Positions 1 to 7,084 of a stretch of DNA of 8,912 nt are shown here, one piece after another (position 1 is the stretch's first letter; every line of letters starts with the position of its first letter). The stretch spans positions 1 to 8,912 of the forward strand of contig JANRJF010000174.1 of assembly GCA_033764095.1 (NCBI GenBank). Direction: 5' to 3'. Under the pieces are notes generated by a model, which did not search any database, had not been told where the DNA came from, and saw only the letters and a program-made list of their open reading frames with translations. The position numbers and the translations under genes were made by a program. Origin of the DNA: JBDTMT01 sp033764095. Its GTDB lineage: Bacteria; Desulfobacterota; Binatia; HRBIN30; CADEER01.

Positions 1-147
1 CCCGCCCGGCGCCGCCGCCCGAGCCCGCAAGCGGGCATGAGGGTGGCCCGTCCTCGCATTAATGTGAGGCAGGCGGCCGCTGATCCGTGTAACTTCGGCG
101 TCGTGGGCGCCGTATCTCGGGGCAGACCCGCCCGTTACGGAGAAACC
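1..147. other. Leader region upstream of msrB
   Basis: No complete gene is visible here. In forward frame 2 an open stretch of alanine/arginine codons ends with TGA at 38-40 and could be the tail of an upstream gene, but 12 codons are too few to judge. Two small dyads are present: GCCCGC-AA-GCGGGC at 23-36, and an imperfect palindrome centred at 60/61 (52-69, eight of nine pairs). The first has no T-run after it, so it is not an obvious rho-independent terminator. No convincing -35/-10 or sigma-54 promoter for msrB was seen. Confidence 0.4.
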
Positions 148-648
148 ATGATGGACCGCCGCATCCTGCTTGCTTCAGCCGCCGGCCTGTTCGGCCTCTT
201 CACCTTCCGCTGGCTGCGCGCCGAGCCGGCCAAGGCCGCCGGGAAATTCGAGGTCGAGAAGACCGATGCGGAGTGGCGCGCGCAACTGACGCCGCAGCAA
301 TACGAGATCCTGCGCAAGCACGGTACCGAGCGGCCGTGGTCGAGCCCGCTGCTGAAAGAGCACCGCAAGGGCATCTTCGCCTGCGCCGGCTGCGACCTGC
401 CGCTGTTCTCCTCCGACACCAAGTTCGACAGCGGCACCGGCTGGCCGAGCTTCTGGCAGCCGCTCGACAACGCGCTCGGCCGCACCGAGGACCGCACCTA
501 CGGCATGACGCGGATCGAGGTGCATTGCCGCCGCTGCGGCGGCCATCTCGGCCACGTCTTCGACGATGGACCGAAGCCGACGGGACTGCGCTATTGCATC
601 GACGGATTTGCCCTCGTGTTCAAGCCGGCGACCGCGTCGGCCTCCTGA
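148..648 (+). CDS. msrB: Exported peptide-methionine (R)-S-oxide reductase MsrB
   Basis: The 166-residue product reduces the R-epimer of methionine sulfoxide in oxidised proteins. The MsrB core is clear: zinc-binding CAGC (Cys79, Cys82) and CRRC (Cys127, Cys130), the signature FDSGTGWPSF (93-102), GGHLGHVF (131-138), and the catalytic cysteine in RYCI (Cys150). These five are the only cysteines, so no resolving cysteine is left and it looks like a 1-Cys MsrB, probably regenerated directly by a reductant. The N-terminus has a twin-arginine (Arg4-Arg5) followed by a hydrophobic stretch (6-23) and AEPAKA, which suggests export to the periplasm, possibly by Tat. I chose ATG148 (or ATG151) because GGAG at 139-142 sits just upstream and the signal segment begins there; an in-frame ATG at 37 would add an unsupported 37-residue extension. 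A terminator follows, so it is probably not co-transcribed with the flagellar genes. Confidence 0.93.
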   Translation: MMDRRILLASAAGLFGLFTFRWLRAEPAKAAGKFEVEKTDAEWRAQLTPQQYEILRKHGTERPWSSPLLKEHRKGIFACAGCDLPLFSSDTKFDSGTGWPSFWQPLDNALGRTEDRTYGMTRIEVHCRRCGGHLGHVFDDGPKPTGLRYCIDGFALVFKPATASAS

Positions 649-652
649 TCCA

Positions 653-682
653 GCCCGGCAATTGTTGCCCGGCCCGGCAATT
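653..682. promoter_or_regulatory. Candidate FlbD-type (ftr-like) enhancer for flgE
   Basis: CCCGGCAA (654-661) and TTGCCCGG (665-672) form a near-palindrome (seven of eight pairs, 3-nt spacer). The 11-mer GCCCGGCAATT occurs exactly at 653-663 and again at 672-682, a 19-nt period. From memory, the Caulobacter ftr elements bound by the NtrC-like activator FlbD are CCGGCAA/TTGCCGG-type palindromes about 100 bp from sigma-54 flagellar start sites. Here the palindrome centre lies about 110 bp upstream of the predicted flgE start, which fits an enhancer. It could instead be an unused hairpin downstream of msrB; it has no T-run. Confidence 0.55.
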
Positions 683-684
683 TA

Positions 685-712
685 GGCCCTGGTCCTGCGA
701 CCGGGGCCTTTT
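685..712 (+). terminator. Rho-independent terminator after msrB
   Basis: GGCCCTGGTC (685-694) pairs with GACCGGGGCC (699-708) over ten positions, one of them a G-U wobble, around a CTGC loop, and TTTT follows at 709-712. It begins 36 nt after the msrB stop codon and separates msrB from the flagellar promoter. Confidence 0.85.
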
Positions 713-746
713 GTTCAAGTGCATGATCTGACGACGTTTTCCCCTT

Positions 747-761
747 TGGCACGCGGCTTGC
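747..761 (+). promoter_or_regulatory. Sigma-54 (-24/-12) promoter of flgEKL
   Basis: TGGCAC (747-752), five bases, then TTGC (758-761) match the RpoN consensus, with the invariant GG and GC exactly ten bases apart. The predicted transcription start is near 772-773, giving a leader of about 43 nt before the flgE ATG at 816. Sigma-54 control of hook and junction genes is known in Caulobacter class III flagellar operons, so the site is in the expected place. Confidence 0.88.
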
Positions 762-815
762 GACATCCGGTCCGAATGCGGCCCGGCCGCGCAGATCGAA
801 TGTGGAGAACGTGTC

Positions 816-2621
816 ATGGGTATCTTCGGCGCTCTTACGACGGCGGTGGGCGGCCTGCGCGCCAATTCCTACGCACTCGAAAACGTCTCGGGCAACATCG
901 CCAACTCGCAGACCACGGCGTTCAAGCGCGTCGATACCTCCTTCCTCGACCTGATCCCGCAGACCGCACTGACCGCGCAGCTTGCCGGCGGCGTGACCAC
1001 GCAGTCGCGCTCCACCAACTCGGTGCAAGGCGACGTGCAGTCGGCATCGGTTGCGACCTTCATGGCCATCAACGGCAACGGCTTCTTCGCCGTGCAGAAG
1101 CCCGGCAACTTCACCGACGGCACGCCGGTGTTCGACGGCGTCGACCGCTACACCCGCCGCGGCGATTTCCAGCTCGACAAGAGCGGCTATCTCGTCAACG
1201 GCGCCGGCTACTATCTGCAGGGCGTGCCGATCGATCCGACCACCGGCAACCCGTCCGGCAGCTCGCCGCAGGTGCTGAAATTCCAGAACGACTTCCTGCC
1301 GGCGCAGGAGACCACCAAGATCGACTATCGCGCCAACCTCGCCAGCTATCCGCTGACCACCAAGCACGACACCTCGGTGCCGGGATCGGAATTGCTGGCG
1401 CCGGCCTCCTACAGCGCCGGCAATAATCCGCTGGTGCTGGGTACGCCGGCGGCGCCCTATACCGACGCCACCACCTCCGGCACCGTGCAATACAACAAGG
1501 ATACGCCATCGGTGGTGAACACCGGTGCGACGCTGCTCAATGGCGCAGCCGGCACCGACTCCATCGCCGCCAACTTCGTTGCCGGCGACACCATCACGGT
1601 GAACGGCACGGTCGTCACCTTCGTCGCCTCGGGCGCGGTCGGCAACCAGCTCAACATCACCGACGACATCACCACGCTGCTGGCCAAGATCGACTCGATC
1701 ACCGGCACCGCGATCCCGTCGAGCATTGCAGGCGGCTCGATCACGCTGCATTCCGGCACCACCTCCGACCTCACGGTGACGAGCTCGAATTCGACGGCCT
1801 TTGCCGCGCTCGGCTTCACCGGCACCGCGACTGCGACGCGCGGCGGCGGCGGCACGGTCGGCACCGGCCAGGTGATCGGCAACGACAATTCGACCTTCCT
1901 CGACGAGACCGTTGCGGGCGGCGCCGTCACCACCTACGACGTGTCGGGCGCGCCGGTGAACCTGCAATTCCGCTGGGCCAAGATCGACAGCGCCTCGCTC
2001 GGCGCGGGCCACACCGACACCTGGAACCTGTTCTACCAGGTCAATCCGAACGCGACCGGCACGGCCGTTGCCTGGCAGAACGTCAACGTCAATTTCACCT
2101 TCTCGGCCGCTGGCCAGATGTCGCCGCCGATCGCCTCGGTCACGCTCAACAACGCCACCGTCAACGGCGTTTCGCTCGGCAGTCCCGTGATCAATTTCGG
2201 CACCGGCGGCGTCACGCAATTTGCCGACGCCAACGGCAACGTGCAGGTCAACCAGATCCAGCAGGACGGCTTCCCGGCCGGCCAGCTGCAATCGGTCGGC
2301 GTCTCCACCAACGGCCGCATCGTCGGCAACTACTCCAACGGCCGCAACCTGGATCTGGCGGAGATCTCGATCGCGAGCTTCAACGGCACCAACTTCCTCA
2401 AGCGCGTCAACGGCGGCGCCTTCGAGGCGACCGACGAATCCGGCCAGGCGCTGTTCGGCAAGTCCGGCACCATCGTCGGCTCGTCGCTGGAGAGCTCCAA
2501 CACCGACATCGCCGACGAGTTCACCAAGCTGATCGTGACGCAACAGGCCTACTCGGCGAACACCAAGGTCATCACCACCTCCAACTCGATGGTGCAGGAT
2601 CTCCTCAACGTGATGCGGTAG
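816..2621 (+). CDS. flgE: Flagellar hook protein FlgE
   Basis: A 601-residue hook subunit, exported through the flagellar type III apparatus and polymerised into the hook. The N-terminal rod/hook domain is typical (FGALTTAVGGLRANSYALEN, then NIANSQTTAFKR, residues 4-37), followed by the conserved INGNGFFAV at about 86-94. A second conserved block lies near 492-555 (GRIVGNYSNG, LAEI) and the C-terminal axial helix carries QQAYSANTKVI and ends DLLNVMR. It is longer than the enterobacterial protein (about 400 residues) and similar in size to the Caulobacter one. Much of the extra length is a 99-residue module (237-335) shared with FlgL and flagellin downstream. I saw no cysteine, as is usual for axial flagellar proteins. 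GGAG at 804-807 lies 8 nt before ATG816. It is the first gene of flgE-flgK-flgL behind a sigma-54 promoter. Confidence 0.95.
   Translation: MGIFGALTTAVGGLRANSYALENVSGNIANSQTTAFKRVDTSFLDLIPQTALTAQLAGGVTTQSRSTNSVQGDVQSASVATFMAINGNGFFAVQKPGNFTDGTPVFDGVDRYTRRGDFQLDKSGYLVNGAGYYLQGVPIDPTTGNPSGSSPQVLKFQNDFLPAQETTKIDYRANLASYPLTTKHDTSVPGSELLAPASYSAGNNPLVLGTPAAPYTDATTSGTVQYNKDTPSVVNTGATLLNGAAGTDSIAANFVAGDTITVNGTVVTFVASGAVGNQLNITDDITTLLAKIDSITGTAIPSSIAGGSITLHSGTTSDLTVTSSNSTAFAALGFTGTATATRGGGGTVGTGQVIGNDNSTFLDETVAGGAVTTYDVSGAPVNLQFRWAKIDSASLGAGHTDTWNLFYQVNPNATGTAVAWQNVNVNFTFSAAGQMSPPIASVTLNNATVNGVSLGSPVINFGTGGVTQFADANGNVQVNQIQQDGFPAGQLQSVGVSTNGRIVGNYSNGRNLDLAEISIASFNGTNFLKRVNGGAFEATDESGQALFGKSGTIVGSSLESSNTDIADEFTKLIVTQQAYSANTKVITTSNSMVQDLLNVMR
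1524..1820 (+). repeat. Shared axial-protein module, copy in FlgE
   Basis: FlgE residues 237-335 run from GATLLNGAAGTDS through GDTITVNG and LLAKIDSITGT to AFAALGFT. Over the best-conserved 43 codons (1581-1709) I count 35 identical residues with the FlgL copy and 104 of 129 identical bases (hand alignment). The predicted order is paired beta-strands, a helix, then paired strands. It sits in the variable middle of FlgE, where surface domains of hook proteins are inserted. Confidence 0.88.
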
Positions 2622-2658
2622 TCCGCGAAGTTTCTCGGGATCGGGACGGTAGTCAGTC

Positions 2659-4539
2659 ATGGGTCTAAGCCAAGCCCTTTCCACCGCAATGTCGGGTCTG
2701 CGCGCGACGCAGAACGCGCTTTCGCTCGTTTCGTCGAACGTCGCAAACGCGGAAACGCCGGGCTACGTCAAGAAGACCGTCAACCAGATCACCGGCCAGA
2801 CCGGCGAGTACGGCTCGAGCGTTCTCATCAACGGCGTCAACCGCCAGCTCGACCAGTATCTACAGAGCCAGGTGCGCACGGAGGCGTCGGGCGCCGCCTA
2901 TGCCGGCATCCGCTCGACCTTCCTCTCCAACCTGCAGGGCATCTACGGCAATCCGGCCGAAAGCGGCACGATCGAAGCCGCATTCAACGCATTCCTCACG
3001 TCGTTGCAGGGGCTGTCCACCAGCCCCGACTCGCAATCGGCGCGCATCGGCGCCGTCAACGCGGCAGCATCGCTGGCCCAGGAGCTCAACTCGACCACGG
3101 CTGGCATCCAGAACCTGCGCGCCAGCGCCGAGACGGGAATCAACGAATCCGTCATCACGGCCAACAATGCGCTGGAGCAGATCGCGGCGATCAACAACCA
3201 GCTGCAGGCCAGCGGCAAGACGGATGCCGCCACCGCCGCGCTGCTCGACCAGCGCGACCAGTATATCGATCAGCTCTCGGAGCTGATGGATATCCGCGTG
3301 GTCACCAACAACCTCAACCAGGTGACGGTATTCACCAATTCCGGCGTGCAGCTCGTCGGCACCGAAGCGGCGACGTTGTCCTTCAATCCACAGGGCACGA
3401 TGACGCCGAACACGCTGTACAGCAACGATCCGACCAAGAACAACGTCGGCACGCTGACCATCACCTTCCCGCACGGCGGCGATTACGACCTGGTGTCGAC
3501 CAATTCGATCCGCTCGGGCAAGATCGCCGCCTATCTCGAGCTGCGCGACAAGACGCTGGTCCAGGCGCAGACCCAGATCGATCAGTTCGCGGCGGCCATG
3601 TCGAGCGCGCTGTCGGACAAGACCACCGACGGCGTCGCAGCGCCGGCTTCCGTGTTGCCGGCGGCGGGCTACGATCTCGACCTCACGGGATTGCAGACCG
3701 GCAACGTCATCCACGTCACCTACAGGGACAACACCACCAACACCACGCATAACCTGTCGATCATGCGCGTCGACGATCCGAGCGTGCTGCCGCTGTCCAA
3801 CAGCGCGACGCTCGATCCAGGCGACGAGGTGCTGGGCATCGATTTCTCCGGCGGCATGGCCTCGGTCGTCTCGCAGCTCAACGCCGCTCTGGCCAGCTCC
3901 GACCTGCAATTCGCCAATCCATCCGGCTCGACGCTGCGCGTGCTGGACGACGGCGCGCCGAACCGTTCCGACGTGCTCGCCGCCTCGGTGACGACCACGA
4001 TGACGTCGCTGACATCAGGCAATGCCGAGCTGCCGTTCTTCACCGACAACGGCAAGGCGTATTCCGGCGCGATCACCGCGAACGGCTCGCAGATGACGGG
4101 CCTTGCCGGCCGCATCAGCGTCAACACGTCGCTGCTCGGTGATCCCTCGCGGATGGTGGTCTATTCGACCAGTCCGCTGACGCCGGCGGGCGACAATGTC
4201 CGCGCCAACTTCGTGCTCAATCAGCTGTCGTCGGGCTCGTTCCGCTACTCGCCGCAGACCGGCATCGGCACGACGGGCGCGCCGTTCACGGGCACGCTGA
4301 CGAATTTCGTGCGGCAGATCCTCAGCCAGCAGGGCGAGGCGGCAACCGCCGCCAAGCAGCTCGCCGACGGCCAGAACGTCGTGCTCAACACGCTGAAAGA
4401 GAAGGCAACGGCGACTTCCGGCGTCAATATCGACGACGAGATGGCGCATCTGCTGGCCTTGCAGAATGCCTATTCCGCCAACGCGCGCGTGATGTCGTCC
4501 ATCAAGCAGATGTACGACACGCTGATCCAGGCGATGTGA
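2659..4539 (+). CDS. flgK: Flagellar hook-associated protein 1 FlgK
   Basis: The 626-residue FlgK forms the first layer of the hook-filament junction. Residues 1-45 are the conserved N-terminus (MGLSQALSTAMSGLRATQNA, NVANAETPGYVKK), followed by a long helical region to about residue 215 (NNALEQIAAINNQL, ALLDQRDQYIDQLSELMDI). SGKIAAYLELRDKTL (286-300) is a typical FlgK core segment. The C-terminal axial helix (588-626) contains GVNIDDEMAHLLALQNAYSANARV. A beta-rich variable region at roughly 325-455 (GLQTGNVIHVTY, VVSQLNAAL, SGSTLRVLDD) resembles in layout, though not clearly in sequence, the module found in FlgE and FlgL. The gene starts 37 nt after flgE with no terminator between them and a modest ribosome-binding site (GGGACGG at 2643-2649). 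No cysteine was seen. Confidence 0.94.
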   Translation: MGLSQALSTAMSGLRATQNALSLVSSNVANAETPGYVKKTVNQITGQTGEYGSSVLINGVNRQLDQYLQSQVRTEASGAAYAGIRSTFLSNLQGIYGNPAESGTIEAAFNAFLTSLQGLSTSPDSQSARIGAVNAAASLAQELNSTTAGIQNLRASAETGINESVITANNALEQIAAINNQLQASGKTDAATAALLDQRDQYIDQLSELMDIRVVTNNLNQVTVFTNSGVQLVGTEAATLSFNPQGTMTPNTLYSNDPTKNNVGTLTITFPHGGDYDLVSTNSIRSGKIAAYLELRDKTLVQAQTQIDQFAAAMSSALSDKTTDGVAAPASVLPAAGYDLDLTGLQTGNVIHVTYRDNTTNTTHNLSIMRVDDPSVLPLSNSATLDPGDEVLGIDFSGGMASVVSQLNAALASSDLQFANPSGSTLRVLDDGAPNRSDVLAASVTTTMTSLTSGNAELPFFTDNGKAYSGAITANGSQMTGLAGRISVNTSLLGDPSRMVVYSTSPLTPAGDNVRANFVLNQLSSGSFRYSPQTGIGTTGAPFTGTLTNFVRQILSQQGEAATAAKQLADGQNVVLNTLKEKATATSGVNIDDEMAHLLALQNAYSANARVMSSIKQMYDTLIQAM

Positions 4540-4546
4540 GGGGCCC

Positions 4547-6424
4547 ATGGCTATCGACGGCGTAAACGGCAAGACTGCCTATATCGGATCGGCGATCGTC
4601 AATCTGCGCAATCAGCTCAACGACCTGACCCAGCAACTCGCCAGCGGCCGGGTTTCGACCACCTACGCCGGCCAGGGTCCGGACCGCGGCTTTGCGCTGA
4701 GCCTGCGCGCCCAGGTCGCGAGCATAGATGCGTTTGCCGACACCGCGACCAACGTCAACACGCGGCTGAGCGTCGTCAACCTTGCTCTCCAGGGCATGAT
4801 CGACATCGGCAAGAACGTGAAGGCGGCGGCCGCTTCCTCCACCATCGTGCTCAACGACAACGGCCAGACCTCGGGCCAGATCACGGCACAGGCGGCGTTC
4901 GCCAATGCGGTGTCGCTGCTCAACAGCCAGTCCGGCGACCGCTATCTGTTCTCCGGCCGCGCGTCCGACACGGCCGCGACGGTGTCGGCCGACGTGATGC
5001 TCAACGGCAATGGCGGGCAAGCCGGCCTGAAGCAACTGATCGACGAACGCCGGCAGGCCGATCAGGGCGTCGGCAACATGGGCCGCCTCGCAGTATCCTC
5101 GCCGCCGCTGACGACGACCGTGACGGCGATCGCCGAAGACGGCTCGCCGTTCGGTTTCAAGCTCGGCGCGGTCACATCGTCGCTGACCGGCGCCACGGTG
5201 ACGCAGCCGGCGGGCGTACCGCCGTCGGTGTCGGTCGATCTCGGCGCCGTCAATCCGAACGAAGGCGACCAGATCACCTTCAACCTCAACCTGCCGGACG
5301 GCACCAGCGAGCAGATCACGCTGACGGCAACCGCCACCAGTCCGGCGCCGGCGGGCTCGTTCCTGATCGGCGTCGACACGGTGGCGACGACGGCGAACCT
5401 GCAGGCCGCGCTCAATACGTCGATCCAGAAGCTCGGCGACACCGCGCTGGTGGCGGCTTCCGCGATCGCCGCCTCCAACAACTTCTTCAATCCGTCGGCC
5501 TCGATCGGCGGAATTTCGGTCAATAACCAGGACGCCGTGCCGGGGCCGATCACCGGCAACACGGCGCTGTCGGGCGCGGCGGGAACGGACTCGCTGACCA
5601 CGGGCTTTGCTGCCGGAGACACCATCACCGTGAACGGCACGACGATCACCTTCGTGGCGTCGGGCGCGACCGGCAATCAGCTCAACGTCACCGACAGCGT
5701 GCAGGCGCTTCTGGCGAAGATCGACTCCATCACGGGCACGAAGAACGCCTCGACCGTCGGCAACGGCGCGATCACGCTGCATGGCGCCGACGGCCAGAGC
5801 CTATCCGTCACGAGTTCCAACGCGGCGGCATTCGCCGCGCTCGGCTTCGGTCCGACGGTGAGCGCCAATCCGGCGCCGCTCCGGGTCAGCGGGCCGCCCT
5901 TCAATACCTCGACGGCGCTGATCGGCGGCACGGCGGCCAACACGGTGTCATGGTATACCGGCGAGAACGGTTCGGATCCGGCGCGCGGCACTGCGGTCGC
6001 GCGCGTCGATCAATCGATCAACGTTCAGTACGGCGCGCGCGCCAACGAACAGGCGTTGCGCTACCAGTTGCAGAATATCGCGGTCTACGCCGCCGTCACC
6101 ACCAACACCGCCAATCCGAACGCGGGCGCGCAGGTCAACGCGCTGCAGCAGCGCATTTCCGCAAATCTCGCGCCGCAGACCGGCCAGCAGTCGATCCAGG
6201 ACATGCAGGCACAATTCGCCGGCGTGCAGACGGCCGTCAAGTCGGCGACGGATCGCCAGACCCAGCTCAAGGGCATGGCGCAGACGATGCTGGATTCGAT
6301 CGAGGGCATCAATCAGGACGAGGTTGCAACCAAGATTCTGGCGCTGCAAACCGCGTTGCAGGCCTCGTATCAGACCACCTCACTGCTGTACCAGACGACG
6401 CTCACCAAGTTCCTGCCGATCTAG
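4547..6424 (+). CDS. flgL: Flagellar hook-associated protein 3 FlgL (enlarged)
   Basis: At 625 residues this junction protein is about twice the enterobacterial FlgL (about 317). The N-terminal helical domain (1-160) has LRNQLNDLTQQLASGRVSTT and SGDRYLFSGRASDTA; the C-terminal helix (about 548-625) ends KILALQTALQASYQTT...LYQTTLTKFL, which is diagnostic of FlgL. Two beta-rich insertions lie between. The first (about 231-314) has GDQITFNLNLPDGTSEQITL and NLQAALNTSIQKLGD. The second (339-434) is the module shared with FlgE and flagellin. The start is 7 nt after the flgK stop, and its ribosome-binding site GAGGGG (4538-4543) overlaps that stop, so translation is probably coupled. The spacing to ATG4547 is unusually short, three bases. 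It is the last gene before a bidirectional terminator. No cysteine was seen. Confidence 0.92.
   Translation: MAIDGVNGKTAYIGSAIVNLRNQLNDLTQQLASGRVSTTYAGQGPDRGFALSLRAQVASIDAFADTATNVNTRLSVVNLALQGMIDIGKNVKAAAASSTIVLNDNGQTSGQITAQAAFANAVSLLNSQSGDRYLFSGRASDTAATVSADVMLNGNGGQAGLKQLIDERRQADQGVGNMGRLAVSSPPLTTTVTAIAEDGSPFGFKLGAVTSSLTGATVTQPAGVPPSVSVDLGAVNPNEGDQITFNLNLPDGTSEQITLTATATSPAPAGSFLIGVDTVATTANLQAALNTSIQKLGDTALVAASAIAASNNFFNPSASIGGISVNNQDAVPGPITGNTALSGAAGTDSLTTGFAAGDTITVNGTTITFVASGATGNQLNVTDSVQALLAKIDSITGTKNASTVGNGAITLHGADGQSLSVTSSNAAAFAALGFGPTVSANPAPLRVSGPPFNTSTALIGGTAANTVSWYTGENGSDPARGTAVARVDQSINVQYGARANEQALRYQLQNIAVYAAVTTNTANPNAGAQVNALQQRISANLAPQTGQQSIQDMQAQFAGVQTAVKSATDRQTQLKGMAQTMLDSIEGINQDEVATKILALQTALQASYQTTSLLYQTTLTKFLPI
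5237..5488 (+). repeat. First beta-rich insertion of FlgL
   Basis: FlgL residues 231-314 carry GDQITFNLNLPDGTSEQITL, then VATTANLQAALNTSIQKLGD and a small-residue segment. The order (GD.I.F strand pair, then a helix holding L..ALN..I) recalls the shared module, but direct identity is low and the ALGF ending is missing. It is either a highly diverged copy or an independent beta domain with a similar plan. Confidence 0.45.
5561..5848 (+). repeat. Shared axial-protein module, copy in FlgL
   Basis: FlgL residues 339-434 run from TALSGAAGTDSL through GDTITVNGTTITFVASGATG and LLAKIDSITGT to AAAFAALGF. It is closest to the FlgE copy in the LLAKIDSITGT part. In the strand region it is closest to the third flagellin copy, with 31 of 32 bases identical (5645-5676 against 8695-8726). 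The match of both residues and codons in an unrelated gene context points to exchange between the genes. Confidence 0.9.
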
Positions 6425-6450
6425 TAGCGCAGCCGGTGGCCTCGCACGCA

Positions 6451-6484
6451 AACAAAAGGCCCGCTTGCGCGGGCCCTTCGTTTT
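6451..6484. terminator. Bidirectional terminator between flgL and flbT
   Basis: GGCCCGC (6458-6464) and GCGGGCC (6469-6475) form a perfect seven-pair stem around TTGC. On the minus strand the stem is followed at once by TTTTGTTT, making a strong terminator for flbT. On the plus strand TTTT (6481-6484) comes after CTTCG, so it is weaker for flgL. It lies between two convergent genes. Confidence 0.85.
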
Positions 6485-6500
6485 CGTCGGAGGCGAAGCC

Positions 6501-6932
6501 TCAAGCGGACTTGCGCTCGGCAGCACCGCCGGAAGTCTGCAGGTTGCGCGCGCTCTCCAGCAACTGCTCTTCGTGAGCGATCAACTTCTTGGCTTCCTTC
6601 AGCGCGTGATAGAGATCGCCGTTGAGGATGTGGTTGTTGATGCCCTCGATGAAGGGCCAGGCGCTGGGCATCGTGGTGAGAATGTCGCGCACCAGGCTGA
6701 AATAGGTCGGGTGATGCGCCATCGGGTCCGGCGACAGATACATCAGCTGCACGGCGAGATAGACCAGCTTGGCCGGCGTGTCTGCGGTGTCGGGCGTCAG
6801 GATGTCCTTCTCGCGCAGGATCGGAATCCGATCGCCGTCGATCAGGAGACGGGCGCGCTGATCGCTGTTGGTGACGACGCAGGCGCCGATGATGATTCGT
6901 TCGTGCGGCTTCAGTTCGACTTTCAAGGCCAT
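6501..6932 (-). CDS. flbT: Flagellin post-transcriptional regulator FlbT
   Basis: The 143-residue product starts MALKVELKPHERIIIGACVV and matches FlbT in length (the Caulobacter protein is about 141 residues) and in features such as RLLIDGDRIPILREKDIL (28-45) and the YLAVQLMYL segment. In Caulobacter FlbT binds the flagellin mRNA leader and limits its stability and translation until the hook is complete; in Brucella it acts positively, so the sign here is uncertain. The start at 6932 is preferred because GGAG lies 8 nt upstream on the minus strand; an ATG at 7043 would add a 37-residue arginine-rich stretch unlike the family. It is divergent from the flagellin and convergent with flgL. Its usual partner flaF is not in this window. 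Confidence 0.92.
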   Translation of the reverse strand: MALKVELKPHERIIIGACVVTNSDQRARLLIDGDRIPILREKDILTPDTADTPAKLVYLAVQLMYLSPDPMAHHPTYFSLVRDILTTMPSAWPFIEGINNHILNGDLYHALKEAKKLIAHEEQLLESARNLQTSGGAAERKSA

Positions 6933-6979
6933 GCCTGATTCTCCGTTGCCGTGTCTTTCGCGAAGGAAATGCCGGCTTC

Positions 6980-6995
6980 GCGCGCTCGAGCGCGC
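6980..6995. repeat. 16-nt perfect palindrome in flbT leader region
   Basis: GCGCGCTC followed directly by GAGCGCGC is perfectly symmetrical. It lies 48 nt upstream of the flbT start and could be an operator or form a hairpin in the flbT leader. GC-rich palindromes also arise easily in such a genome. Confidence 0.45.
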
Positions 6996-7035
6996 AGATC
7001 CTGGCCGATGCGGCAGCAATCCTTTCCGATCATAG

Positions 7036-7051
7036 TTAATCAATGGTGAAC
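7036..7051. promoter_or_regulatory. CtrA-like binding site
   Basis: TTAA, seven bases, then TGAAC differs at one base from the CtrA consensus TTAA-N7-TTAAC. CtrA is the alphaproteobacterial regulator at the top of the Caulobacter flagellar hierarchy. The site lies about 104 nt upstream of flbT and 225 nt upstream of the flagellin start. A one-mismatch site may be chance, but TTAA is uncommon in DNA this GC-rich. Confidence 0.4.
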
Positions 7052-7084
7052 GGCGGAGGCCGCGAACGCGGCCCGGCGGGCGGA

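Noticed and set aside
52..69. Palindrome containing ATTAATGTGAG, which resembles part of the E. coli lac promoter/CRP region
   Set aside because: Only 11 bases match and the context is unrelated, so it is most likely chance and not vector contamination.
37..147. Earlier in-frame ATG for msrB
   Set aside because: It lacks a good ribosome-binding site and would place an Arg-rich stretch before a clear signal peptide that starts at 148-151.
591..2684. Very long open frame on the minus strand (697 codons) opposite flgE
   Set aside because: It is antisense to a fully supported flgE, is dominated by Arg, Gly, Ala, Val, Asp and His as expected from mirrored GC-rich codons, and shows no recognisable domain.
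2860..3909. Minus-strand open frame (349 codons) opposite flgK
   Set aside because: Mirror of flgK codons, with no domain or ribosome-binding support.
4502..5782. Long minus-strand open frame (426 codons) opposite flgL
   Set aside because: Same mirror-composition artefact over a well supported gene.
6933..7043. Earlier in-frame start for flbT
   Set aside because: The family starts at MALKVELKP, which has its own GGAG; the upstream extension is unlike FlbT and falls in the regulatory region.
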